Of a DNA stretch of 64,000 nt, positions 45,557-52,984 are shown piece by piece. This DNA comes from an uncultured Erysipelotrichaceae bacterium (GTDB lineage Bacteria; Bacillota_I; Bacilli_A; Erysipelotrichales; Erysipelotrichaceae): positions 1-64,000 of the forward strand of contig CAMCKH010000006.1 of the NCBI GenBank assembly GCA_945875435.1. The letters run 5' to 3'. Position 1 is the stretch's first letter, and each line of letters opens with the position of its first letter. The notes beneath the pieces were generated by a model. It searched no databases and was not told the origin of the DNA. It was given only the letters and a program-made list of their open reading frames with translations. A program made the position numbers and the translations under genes.

Positions 45557-45836
45557 TTGAATTGATTGTATTTTCTAAAGATTCATAAGTACTTACAGTG
45601 TAGTCTAAAAAATTCCCATAAGAATTAATAACTTCTTTTATTTCTTCAAATTTTCTACTAAAAGAGTTAAATCTATCCTTTATTGTTTCAGACCCTTGAG
45701 AAACCCAAACCAAATTTAATTCATTCATATCTGTCTTTACATTAGATAGCAATTCGTAAATACTATTATTTAGATTTTTTATTTTTTGAGAAATTTCGGT
45801 TACTTCTTGTAATGCAATTTTGATATTATTATCCAT
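45537..45836 (-). CDS. WXG100 family protein (second)
   Basis: 99 residues, two helices with the turn LNLVWVSQGSETIKDRF around residue 45: W-V-S in place of W-x-G, a known variation. The C-terminal helix ends SYGNFLDYTVSTYESLENT with the Y..E/D export signal. Small helical-hairpin type VII substrate or partner protein. It is preceded by AGGAGG and lies 10 bases beyond the first WXG100 gene, so the two may form a heterodimer. Confidence 0.8.
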   Translation of the reverse strand: MDNNIKIALQEVTEISQKIKNLNNSIYELLSNVKTDMNELNLVWVSQGSETIKDRFNSFSRKFEEIKEVINSYGNFLDYTVSTYESLENTINSNASNFN

Positions 45837-45846
45837 TTTTTACCTC

Positions 45847-46146
45847 CTATCCAGCAATTCTGTTTGCTTCGTTATAAATTTCATCTTGTATTCTTGAATA
45901 AGAATTTGCAGTATTTTTTAAAAAATCAGTGTATTGCGACATCACAAGTGATACAGTTCTCATAAAATTATGATAATCTTTAATTTTATTTGTGAAAGCC
46001 ATATTGTCTTTTCCGCTCCATGAATTTCTCATAATATCAACCTCTTCATAAAGTTGACTTTGAAGCTTATTAAAACTTTCATTTTTATCATCAATCTTTT
46101 TTGCGACCTCTAATAATTTATGAGGTTCTACAAATATTTTTTTCAT
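45847..46146 (-). CDS. esxA: WXG100 family protein (EsxA-like)
   Basis: 99 residues from ATG 46146 with AAGGAGG upstream. A helical hairpin with VDIMRNSWSGKDNMAFTNKI (WSG at the turn) and a C-terminal helix ending TANSYSRIQDEIYNEANRI, carrying the YxxxE-type export signal. It is a secreted substrate and structural partner of the type VII system and is the first gene of the operon. About 80 bases separate it from the divergent 214-residue secreted protein. Confidence 0.85.
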   Translation of the reverse strand: MKKIFVEPHKLLEVAKKIDDKNESFNKLQSQLYEEVDIMRNSWSGKDNMAFTNKIKDYHNFMRTVSLVMSQYTDFLKNTANSYSRIQDEIYNEANRIAG

Positions 46147-46217
46147 CTTACCTCCTTTCTTCATATTAATTATTGTTTTTAAAAATAAAAATTCCTTAAC
46201 TATTTTTAAAAATGTGG

Positions 46218-46223
46218 TAAAAT
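46218..46223 (+). promoter_or_regulatory. -10-like box before the 214-residue gene, leaderless-type
   Basis: TAAAAT ends six bases before the ATG at 46230 with no ribosome site between. Confidence 0.4.
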
Positions 46224-46229
46224 TTTGTT

Positions 46230-46874
46230 ATGAAAAAAATTATTTTTCTATTATTTATATTTTTAAGTATTTTTACTTTAGGATTTGACACCAGTTTTTT
46301 TGAATTAAACGACTTAAAAAAATACCAAAAAATTTATAAAACCGAAGATGTTGAACTGTGTTCTATAAGTTCTACCAAAACTTATATGGATTACAAAATG
46401 ATTACAAATACAAGTTCTGCACAATATAAATATATTAATGAGTATATGGAAGTAGATAAAAATACCGGTCTTTTATTAGATGAAGAAGGTTTTATAGGGG
46501 TTGCTTTAGGGTCTTATTTTGGATCTATTGGTGATAAATATTACTTTACATTGGAAAGTGGCGTTGTGCTTCCTGTAGTAAAAATAGATGCGAAAGCAAG
46601 TATCCATACTGATACTTTAGGTTGCGAACAGGCTTTCGATACATCGGTGATTGAATTTGTGATTGATTATGACTACGCATTAGAATATTTTGGTAAATTA
46701 TCAAACAATTATATTTTAAATGGTAATTTTAATAATTATAGTATTTTTAAAGGCAATATTGTAAAAGTTGAAAAAGTTAAACCAGAAAAAGCTGATGTTA
46801 AAGTTATATATATCAAAGGAAAAGAAAAAAATATAAATTACAAAGACATATTTAACACTGATAGTGGTTATTAA
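46230..46874 (+). CDS. Secreted 214-residue protein beside the type VII operon
   Basis: A signal peptide (IIFLLFIFLSIFTLGFDTS) is followed by a beta-rich globular domain: LSSTKTYMDYKMIT-like start (ISSTKTYMDYKMITNTSSAQ), GFIGVALGSYFGSIGDKYYF, VVLPVVKIDAKASIHTDT and VIEFVIDYDYALEYFGKLS. The D...H....C.F..... order (HTDTLGCEQAF) is reminiscent of small secreted hydrolase-like folds, but no family is recognised. Divergent from the WXG100 genes, so it could share their control. A terminator overlaps its stop. Confidence 0.6.
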   Translation: MKKIIFLLFIFLSIFTLGFDTSFFELNDLKKYQKIYKTEDVELCSISSTKTYMDYKMITNTSSAQYKYINEYMEVDKNTGLLLDEEGFIGVALGSYFGSIGDKYYFTLESGVVLPVVKIDAKASIHTDTLGCEQAFDTSVIEFVIDYDYALEYFGKLSNNYILNGNFNNYSIFKGNIVKVEKVKPEKADVKVIYIKGKEKNINYKDIFNTDSGY

Positions 46875-46891
46875 AAATAACCACTTTTTTT
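46863..46891 (+). terminator. Terminator overlapping the stop of the 214-residue gene
   Basis: AGTGGTTATT/AATAACCACT, ten pairs with a three-base loop, then six T. The stop codon lies in the stem-loop. Confidence 0.85.
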
Positions 46892-46902
46892 AATTTGTAT
46901 TA

Positions 46903-46908
46903 TATAAT
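46903..46908 (+). promoter_or_regulatory. -10 box of the HTH/RCC1 gene, leaderless-type
   Basis: TATAAT ends six bases before the ATG at 46915. No ribosome site is present. Confidence 0.5.
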
Positions 46909-46914
46909 ATTGAT

Positions 46915-48612
46915 ATGAGACATTTTTTAATAGAAAAATTAATTAAATTAAGAAAAGAATATAATTTTTCCCAAAGCTATGTAGCACAAAATGTTGGAAT
47001 TGATGTTTTTAAATATATTTCTATTGAAAATGGTAATACAATGTTTACTTTTGAAGAAATTTTAAAAATTTCTGATTTTTATAATATAAACCCTATTAAA
47101 TTATTTTTAAATGATGAAGAAATTGAATTTAATAATTTATATAAAATAAAATTTAAGTTTATAGAAATTTTAAATAAATTTGGTATTTATTTATATATAG
47201 TTCCTTTTGTTGTGATTTTATTTTTATTTATTATTTTTACTTTACCAAAAAAAGATAGAATTACAGTTTATAAAACTTATTCTCAAAACGATTTAATCGC
47301 AGCTAATGAATATGGTGTAATTAGTATTAAAGATGGTATTGTTAAAACCTTAGGGAATAACATAAATGGACAATTAGATATTGATGTTGATGAAAAAATT
47401 TTAAAAGTTGAAATGGGACAAACTTTTTCAGTGTTGTTATTGGATAATGGTAAAGTTAAAACTTTCGGATTAGCACACAAATACGCTAGAAAATTAAATA
47501 ATATAAAAAACGTGGTGGATATTGCTGTAGGTAATTACCATATATTAATGTTATTAAAAAATGGCGAAGTTTTATGTGTGGGAGATAATAGTTATAATCA
47601 ATGTGAAGTTAAGAAATGGAAAAATATCAATAAGATATTTGCGGATGAAAACGGTAGTATTGGTATTGGTAGCGAAACTTTTGTGAGTGGTAATGTTATT
47701 TTTAAAAACGATATTAAAAATATTAAAAATATTAAAAATATTGCTTTTAATGATAACGTTGTCTTTTTTGTGGATGAAAATAATGATGTTAACTACTTTA
47801 GTAACGAAACTTTTGAAATAAATGATTGGAAGGAAATTGACGATATTGAAATCGGAAATGGTTTTATTGCAGCTAAAAAAAATAACGGTAGTGTTTTAAT
47901 CAAAACAAATAATTATTTAATTAAAGATGAAGTTAAAAATTGGAATGCTATTTCGATAGCATCTGGAAAGGATTATTTGGTTGCAAATATCGAAGGAGAA
48001 ATTATTGGAATAGGAAATAATAAATACAATCAATTTATCAAAAAAGAAATAGTAAAAGAATTAAATTCTGTTTCAAATATAAATATTGTTCAAGATAAAG
48101 AAAATATTAAAATAAACTATGATCATGTAGATAATGCAGATTACTATGAAATAAGTATTGATATTGATGAAGGATATTCTTTAAAAACACCACATAATTA
48201 TGTTTATATACCTATTTCAAAAATGGTAAACAATTACGATTACACAATTAGAATTTCTGCAAAATCAAATAATGTAAATTACAAAGAAAGTCAAACATCT
48301 GTACATAAATACTTATATACAGAAAACCCTCAAACAGATTCTACAAAAGATAACAACGATGAAGTTGTATTGATTGAAATACCGTTTAAAATCGAAAATA
48401 TTTTAGGTAGAAATGTTTTAGATTTTGAAAATTATTTATCTAGTTTAGGAATTGAAAAAAATAAAGTTACAAAAATAAAAAATCTTCAACCGTGCGAAAA
48501 TGAGGAAATTGTAATTTCTATTAAAGGAATTAATGAAGGAGAAACAATCACTAAAAGTGAACTTTTAAAAAGGAATATAGAATATGAATACTGCACAATT
48601 CAAAACCAATAA
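46915..48612 (+). CDS. Transmembrane HTH protein with RCC1-like repeats, FN3-like and PASTA-like domains
   Basis: 565 residues. A cytoplasmic XRE-type helix-turn-helix (about 5-65: LRKEYNFSQSYVAQNVGIDV, FEEILKISDFYNINPIKLF) precedes one membrane helix (about 91-110) and an outside part with RCC1-type repeats (about 130-385: KTLGNNINGQLDIDV, LVLMLLKNGEVLCVGDNSYN-type units, IGIGNNKYNQF). An FN3-like domain (about 395-465, NADYYEISIDI, YDYTIRISAKSNN) and a PASTA-like end (about 485-560, PFKIENILGRNVLDFENYLS) follow. The layout predicts a membrane sensor that touches DNA inside and ligand outside. It lies beside the type VII operon. The combination is unfamiliar to me. Domain calls outside the HTH are from pattern only. 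Confidence 0.65.
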   Translation: MRHFLIEKLIKLRKEYNFSQSYVAQNVGIDVFKYISIENGNTMFTFEEILKISDFYNINPIKLFLNDEEIEFNNLYKIKFKFIEILNKFGIYLYIVPFVVILFLFIIFTLPKKDRITVYKTYSQNDLIAANEYGVISIKDGIVKTLGNNINGQLDIDVDEKILKVEMGQTFSVLLLDNGKVKTFGLAHKYARKLNNIKNVVDIAVGNYHILMLLKNGEVLCVGDNSYNQCEVKKWKNINKIFADENGSIGIGSETFVSGNVIFKNDIKNIKNIKNIAFNDNVVFFVDENNDVNYFSNETFEINDWKEIDDIEIGNGFIAAKKNNGSVLIKTNNYLIKDEVKNWNAISIASGKDYLVANIEGEIIGIGNNKYNQFIKKEIVKELNSVSNINIVQDKENIKINYDHVDNADYYEISIDIDEGYSLKTPHNYVYIPISKMVNNYDYTIRISAKSNNVNYKESQTSVHKYLYTENPQTDSTKDNNDEVVLIEIPFKIENILGRNVLDFENYLSSLGIEKNKVTKIKNLQPCENEEIVISIKGINEGETITKSELLKRNIEYEYCTIQNQ

Positions 48613-48778
48613 TTTATGGAAATATAAAAAAAATAATATAGAATCTGATTTTATTAATGAATCTGAGTTAGTATTAATGATTAAAAATAAAAAACTAGAT
48701 GCTGAAGACTTAATATATTCATCTTTTTTTAAAAAATGGTTTGTTATTAAAGATACAATATATGCATTTTATTTATAA
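48584..48778 (+). CDS. 64-residue GYF_2-like protein
   Basis: It overlaps the end of the HTH/RCC1 gene by 29 bases, with AAAAAGGAATA upstream of its ATG. NNLWKYKKNNIESDFINESE, then LVLMIKNKKLDAEDLIYSSF and KKWFVIKD follow the order of GYF_2/DUF4339 domains (W-x-Y start, a helix with L...I, xxDLxxxxxxxxW). Those domains mediate protein interactions in membrane proteins. Here it stands alone, coupled to the sensor. Moderately sure it is a gene, less sure of the family. Confidence 0.5.
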   Translation: MNTAQFKTNNLWKYKKNNIESDFINESELVLMIKNKKLDAEDLIYSSFFKKWFVIKDTIYAFYL

Positions 48779-48783
48779 TATGG

Positions 48784-48789
48784 TATTAT
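48784..48789 (+). promoter_or_regulatory. ssrA: -10 box of the tmRNA gene
   Basis: TATTAT eight bases before the predicted tmRNA 5' end (48798). Confidence 0.45.
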
Positions 48790-48797
48790 TTTAGTAT

Positions 48798-49141
48798 GGG
48801 GATGTTTGGTTTCGACAGGTTTAGATTGAATTTCAATCGCAATGGAGTGGTTACCTAATAACCGAAAAAAAATAATCGGAAATCAACAATTTTCGTACGC
48901 TGCTTAATTAGTCGAAGATAGACTTGCAGTTCCTCTAATTAAATAACCTAGTTTAATTAGTTGTAGTATTTAGGAGTAGATGAAATAATTAAGTCCATAA
49001 TTATAATTCGAAAAGTAAACGGACAAATTTGATATAGAGTTGTTTGAGCTAGTGTATCATCTTATTTAATTCAAACTAAATTGTAGAAGTTGAAATATGG
49101 ATCACTCTTGGACACGGGTTCGAGTCCCGTCATCTCCACCA
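48798..49141 (+). ncRNA. ssrA: Transfer-messenger RNA
   Basis: 344 bases. The 5' end GGGGATGTTTGGTTTCGAC and 3' end GGACACGGGTTCGAGTCCCG, then TCATCTCCACCA, form the tRNA-Ala-like domain with encoded CCA and the T-arm. The tag frame ends NQQFSYAA and a TAA (48871-48907 region), a normal AA ending that proteases recognise. Part of trans-translation, which rescues stalled ribosomes. A terminator follows at 49148. Confidence 0.95.
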
Positions 49142-49147
49142 TTTATT

Positions 49148-49195
49148 AAAAAAGTCCCTATTTATAAGGACTTTTTATTATTTAGCCACGAATTT
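49148..49195. repeat. Terminator plus att-like segment downstream of tmRNA
   Basis: AAAAAGTCC..GGACTTTTT terminates tmRNA and is followed by TTATTATTTAGCCACGAATT, identical to the segment downstream of tRNA-Thr when both are read outward from the RNA gene. The element family therefore has used both RNA-gene ends. Confidence 0.6.
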
Positions 49196-49202
49196 TTGGT
49201 TT

Positions 49203-49408
49203 TTATAACTCAATTTCTAAACCATCAATAACATTTATTAACCATTCTTTTTTACTTTGTTTAGTTTTAGTTAAATATGTTTGTAGTTTGTCAAAACTTT
49301 CGTTTGGGATTATGATGTTAAGAGTTCTGCCACCCTCTCTTTTTTTCTTTGGTTTTCTCTCCAGTACTCTCTCATCAGTTCTTTAACTGACATTTCTTTA
49401 TTATTCAT
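49203..49408 (-). pseudogene. Module B ORF3: RHH-like small protein, frameshifted in the middle
   Basis: The N-terminus MNNKEMSVKELMREYWREN and the C-terminal part TLNIIIPNESFDKLQTYLTK, then KKEWLINVIDGLEIEL, are in different frames because one base is missing after AACCAAAGAAAAAAA. The damage differs from that in copy A (23314), so both copies decayed independently from a functional parent of about 68 residues. Confidence 0.5.
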
Positions 49409-49422
49409 TTATGTTTTTCTTT

Positions 49423-49545
49423 CTAAATATTGTTTATAAAATAAATAATTAATGCAATGACTGAAATTAAGATAATATATTTAATTAAAGACTGTATAAT
49501 TTCTTTTTTATTTTGTCTTATAATTTCAAATTTTACTTTTTTCAT
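49423..49545 (-). CDS. Module B ORF2: 40-residue membrane peptide
   Basis: MKKVKFEIIRQNKKEIIQS is followed by a helix (LIKYIILISVIALIIYF) and INNI. Same length and C-terminus as the copy at 23530, with a diverged middle that preserves charge and hydrophobicity. Confidence 0.5.
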   Translation of the reverse strand: MKKVKFEIIRQNKKEIIQSLIKYIILISVIALIIYFINNI

Positions 49546-49572
49546 AATCTATTATATAATGGAGTTGTAACA

Positions 49573-49591
49573 GAAAAGGCTAAGCCTTTTC
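49573..49591 (-). ncRNA. Module B intercistronic hairpin
   Basis: GAAAAGGC/GCCTTTTC with a three-base loop, covering the ORF1 stop. Two pairs differ from copy A (23680-23698), both with compensating changes. Confidence 0.55.
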
Positions 49592-49678
49592 CATTACGGT
49601 ATATTTGAACCTTACTACTATTAAATCTATTTCAATTTCTAATGTAGTAGTTAAGGTTTTTTTATTTTCCTTCTCCAT
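49580..49678 (-). CDS. Module B ORF1: 32-residue peptide
   Basis: MEKENKKTLTTTLEIEIDL, then IVVRFKYTVMEKA; AAGGAGG upstream and a TATAATTATAG promoter element as in copy A. The coding sequence again folds on itself (AACCTTA.CTACTA with its complement) although the bases differ from copy A. May be a leader peptide or a structured RNA. Confidence 0.4.
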   Translation of the reverse strand: MEKENKKTLTTTLEIEIDLIVVRFKYTVMEKA

Positions 49679-49767
49679 TTCTTCCTCCTTTCTATACTAT
49701 AATTATATAATAAATTGTTATTCTTGTTCGGTGTTTTATTAATAAAATACTAATAATTTTAATTTTT

Positions 49768-49885
49768 TTATTTAATTAATTGAATAATGCAACCGTGTTG
49801 TTTTGCTCTGTATATTTTAATTTCTTTAGCATTAACATCTAAAGTTAATTCTTCACCATCATATATATTTAACCAACTTTTCAGT
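49768..49885 (-). pseudogene. C-terminal fragment of an unidentified enzyme
   Basis: The frame LKSWLNIYDGEELTLDVNA, then KEIKIYRAKQHGCIIQLIK, stop, with a stop just upstream. The W...Y.G.EL....I....HGC...L style recalls the C-terminal beta domain of a glycoside hydrolase, but this is only an impression. Probably cargo left by the element inserted next to tmRNA. Confidence 0.25.
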
Positions 49886-49917
49886 TAACACTAATTGATA
49901 GTGCCAATTTCAATAAA

Positions 49918-49946
49918 AATAAAAAGCGACTATAATCGCTTTTTAT
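49918..49946 (-). terminator. Terminator downstream of sepF
   Basis: AAAAAGCGA/TCGCTTTTT stem-loop, 48 bases beyond the sepF stop on the minus strand. Confidence 0.75.
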
Positions 49947-49993
49947 GTTCTATTTTAATATCTAATTGATTAAAAATTATTAATAATAATTAT

Positions 49994-50392
49994 TTATTCT
50001 TTAGTTAAGGTAATGTCGCCTTCTACTCCCATTTCCTTAGGAGCACATAAAATAACATTTTCTCCAATTTTAGAAATAGTTCCATCTAATGCATAGATAG
50101 ATCCGCTTAAAAAATCTATTATTCTTTGTGCATATTCCTTGCTTACTCTATGAAGATTTATAACACAAGCTCTTCTTAATTTTAAATGATATGCGATTTC
50201 TTCCGTTTCATCAAAATCTCTAGGTTCAAAAAGCACCATTTTTGAATTAGATTTTATACCATTAACATTAGTATTTTTAGTTTTTTCATAATGACTTAGT
50301 TGTTTTAATTCTTCTGAATCAAGCTCTTCATCATATATTTCTTCTGAATCTTCAGGGGCTACAAATTTTTTAACACTGTCTAAAATTCCCAT
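49994..50392 (-). CDS. sepF: Cell division protein SepF
   Basis: 132 residues. The N-terminal membrane-binding helix (GILDSVKKFVAPED), an acidic linker, then the conserved core MVLFEPRDFDETEEIAYHLK, ACVINLHRVSKEYAQRIIDF and LSGSIYALDGTISKIGENVI. SepF forms rings, binds FtsZ and anchors it to the membrane. AGGAGG precedes the ATG. It stands apart from the usual ylm cluster. Confidence 0.95.
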   Translation of the reverse strand: MGILDSVKKFVAPEDSEEIYDEELDSEELKQLSHYEKTKNTNVNGIKSNSKMVLFEPRDFDETEEIAYHLKLRRACVINLHRVSKEYAQRIIDFLSGSIYALDGTISKIGENVILCAPKEMGVEGDITLTKE

Positions 50393-50455
50393 AATTCCTC
50401 CTATACAATAATATTATATTGTTTTTAATTTTAATAGTCTATATATCTGTGTTGA

Positions 50456-51871
50456 TTATTTGAATAAATTATACAAGGTTTCAACCAAAACCCCTGTACC
50501 ACCTTTGTTATAATGATCATAAGGGGTGTTAATATAAGCTGTACCTGCAATATCTATATGAATCCAAGGAATATTTTCATCTGCCAAAAAACTACCCACA
50601 AAAAGTCCTGCTGTCATTATTCCACCAAATTTTCCACCTGCATTTTTAATATCAGCAACACTTGAGTCATTCATATTTTTATAATAACTAATGTTAGGCA
50701 TTTTCCAAATATATTCATTGCTGATCTTAGCGGCATTTTCTAAATCTTGATAAAATTCATCATTATTAGTAACAACAGCACTAACTCTTTCACCAAAAGA
50801 ACTATAACAAGCACCTGTTAAAGTGGCTAAATCTATAACTTTATTCACTTTTAAATTAGAAGTTGCATAATATATAGCATCAGCAAGAGTTAACCTTCCT
50901 TCTGCATCGGTATTAATTATTTCAATTGTTTTTCCACTTAAAGAATTAATAATATCACCGTTTCGGTAAGAATTTCCAGAAATCATATTTTCACAACTAG
51001 CAACCAAAGCAATAACATTTGTTTTTAAGTTATTTAAAGCAATACTTTTCATAGCACCAATCACGGTTGCTGAACCACCCATATCGGTAAACATATCAAC
51101 CATGCTACTAGCCGGTTTAATAGCAAGGCCGCCTGAATCATATGTAACTCCTTTTCCTATTAAAGCTATTTTTTCTTCACTTTCTGGATTATTCAAATAC
51201 TCCATAACAATAAATTTAGGTTCTTTTTCACTAGCACGAGCAACACTTAAAAAAGCACTCATTCCTATTTCTTCAATTTCTTTTTTACCATAAATAGTAA
51301 CTTTAACACCTAGTGGCTCTAATTCGTTTTTAGCTATATTCGCAAGGGTTTCGGGATAAATTGTATTTGCGGGTTCATTAACTAAATTTTTAGCTAGGAA
51401 AATTCCAGATACTATATTTTCAGCTTCTTTGATAGCTTCTTGAACTTTATTAACTTTATTTTCAACTACATTAAAGTTAATTTCAGTATCAACAACATCA
51501 TTTTTATTACTCTTATAATTTTCAAAAACGTAAGTTGAATGAAGCAGACCACTACTTAAAGCTAACGCTAATCTATAAGTACACAAATTATTTATTTTAT
51601 ATAAATCAAATGAAATGCTTTTGATTTTATTTTTTTGTAAAGTTTGACCAAGATTATAAAAAATAATCTTCAAATCATAATAATTAAGTTTTTCTTCCTC
51701 ACCTATCCCTAGATAAATAACATTATTTATAACATCAAAATAAATTTCATTTTTTAGACCTTTAAAAATATTATTATTTTTTAAAAGCATTAAAAAATCT
51801 GTATCTATTTTATTTGAATCAACTAATTTTATAGTTATACCTTCGTTTTTCTGATTAATTTTAAATTTCAT
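50456..51871 (-). CDS. pepA: Leucyl aminopeptidase, M17 family
   Basis: 471 residues. The metal-binding motifs are present: IALIGKGVTYDSGGLAIKP, DMGGSATVIGAM, and INTDAEGRLTLADAIYYAT (signature), with LATLTGACYSSFGERVSAVV. A dinuclear-metal cytosolic aminopeptidase releasing N-terminal residues. Its start overlaps nth by four bases, at the far end of the V-ATPase operon. Confidence 0.93.
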   Translation of the reverse strand: MKFKINQKNEGITIKLVDSNKIDTDFLMLLKNNNIFKGLKNEIYFDVINNVIYLGIGEEEKLNYYDLKIIFYNLGQTLQKNKIKSISFDLYKINNLCTYRLALALSSGLLHSTYVFENYKSNKNDVVDTEINFNVVENKVNKVQEAIKEAENIVSGIFLAKNLVNEPANTIYPETLANIAKNELEPLGVKVTIYGKKEIEEIGMSAFLSVARASEKEPKFIVMEYLNNPESEEKIALIGKGVTYDSGGLAIKPASSMVDMFTDMGGSATVIGAMKSIALNNLKTNVIALVASCENMISGNSYRNGDIINSLSGKTIEIINTDAEGRLTLADAIYYATSNLKVNKVIDLATLTGACYSSFGERVSAVVTNNDEFYQDLENAAKISNEYIWKMPNISYYKNMNDSSVADIKNAGGKFGGIMTAGLFVGSFLADENIPWIHIDIAGTAYINTPYDHYNKGGTGVLVETLYNLFK

Positions 51872-52500
51872 TTTTTCTCCTTTTTATCATCACAATATTT
51901 GCTTAAACAACATTCTTTACAACTCTTAATTCTAGCTTTACACTCATACCTTCCAAAAAAAATTAATTGATGGTGTAATTTAATCCAATGTTTTTTTGGA
52001 AATATTTTTTTTAATTTTTCTTCACAACGATAAACATCATCTGTTTCTTCTATCAAACCTAATCTTTTACTTACCCTAAGCACATGGGTATCAACAGCAA
52101 TGCTAGGAATTTTATGGTATTCACCTAAGAATACATTTGCAGTTTTTACCCCAACACCAGCTAATTTTATTAATTCATCAAATTTATTAGGAATTAAATT
52201 ATTATATTCGTATACAATTTGCTTTGACATCAATTTTAAATTTTTAGCTTTATTCCGATAAAGACCTATACTTTTAATTTCAGCTTCAATTTCTTTAATA
52301 TCAGCATCTATCAAACTTTGTGGTGTAGGAAATTTTTTAAATAAATTTGGTGTAACTTTATTAACGCTGATATCAGTGGTTTGAGCACTTAAAGTTATAG
52401 CGGTTAATAGTTCAAAATCGTTATTATAATTTAATTCACAATGTGCATCCGGATATTTCGAATTCAAAATTTCTAAAATATCTTTAACTTTTCTTTTCAT
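51868..52500 (-). CDS. nth: Endonuclease III
   Basis: 210 residues. Helix-hairpin-helix LIKLAGVGVKTANVFLGE with the catalytic Lys, VDTHVLRVSKRLGLIE with the catalytic Asp, and a C-terminal 4Fe-4S site with C-x6-C-x2-C-x5-C spacing (CKARIKSCKECCLSKYC). Base-excision repair glycosylase/lyase for oxidised pyrimidines. dnaD-nth is the usual Firmicute pair; it overlaps dnaD by 17 bases. Confidence 0.96.
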   Translation of the reverse strand: MKRKVKDILEILNSKYPDAHCELNYNNDFELLTAITLSAQTTDISVNKVTPNLFKKFPTPQSLIDADIKEIEAEIKSIGLYRNKAKNLKLMSKQIVYEYNNLIPNKFDELIKLAGVGVKTANVFLGEYHKIPSIAVDTHVLRVSKRLGLIEETDDVYRCEEKLKKIFPKKHWIKLHHQLIFFGRYECKARIKSCKECCLSKYCDDKKEKK

Positions 52501-52984
52501 TTATAAGGATAGTTTCAATATAAGATAAATTAAATTGTTTTCTTGCTGCGGCGATTTGAAAAGCTTTGATGATTGATGATTTTGGATAATATTTGATAAG
52601 TTCGTCTAATTTTTCTAAATCGTATCTGGTAATTGGTTTTACTTTTTCTTTTTCATAAATTTTTACAATATCATCACTAATATTATTGTATAAATTAAAA
52701 TCTGTCTCAAAAAGTTTACTTAAATCAAAAATTAAACCATTATTTATCTTGATATTTACTAAACCTTTTGTGATCAAATCTTCTAAAAGAGAATCTAATT
52801 CTTTTAAAGAAATACTTAATTTATTAGCTAGTAAATTTTGATTAATAATGATATTTTTTTCTTCCAAAAAAATAACTAAAATTAAAAGTAGTTTAGCATT
52901 ATTACTAATGTCTAATTTTTCAATATTATCAAGTAACCAATTCTTTTTATCAAAATAATTTAAGTTATACCATTTTTTATTCAT
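52484..52984 (-). CDS. dnaD: DnaD-like replication initiation protein
   Basis: 166 residues, shorter than B. subtilis DnaD (232). N-terminal winged helix (ILVIFLEEKNIIINQNLLAN, LLEDLITKGLVNIKI), then a DnaB2-like helical domain (RYDLEKLDELIKYYPKSSII, QIAAARKQFNLSYIETIL). The basic C-terminal DNA-binding tail is missing. It would remodel DNA and help load helicase at oriC. Overlaps the atpD-like gene by eight bases, which is unusual company. Confidence 0.82.
   Translation of the reverse strand: MNKKWYNLNYFDKKNWLLDNIEKLDISNNAKLLLILVIFLEEKNIIINQNLLANKLSISLKELDSLLEDLITKGLVNIKINNGLIFDLSKLFETDFNLYNNISDDIVKIYEKEKVKPITRYDLEKLDELIKYYPKSSIIKAFQIAAARKQFNLSYIETILINEKKS

Noticed and set aside
47701..47760. 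Short tandem repeat of NIKNIKN codons in the HTH/RCC1 gene
   Set aside because: It is a brief low-complexity run in a very AT-rich gene and is in frame; not evidence of a regulatory repeat.
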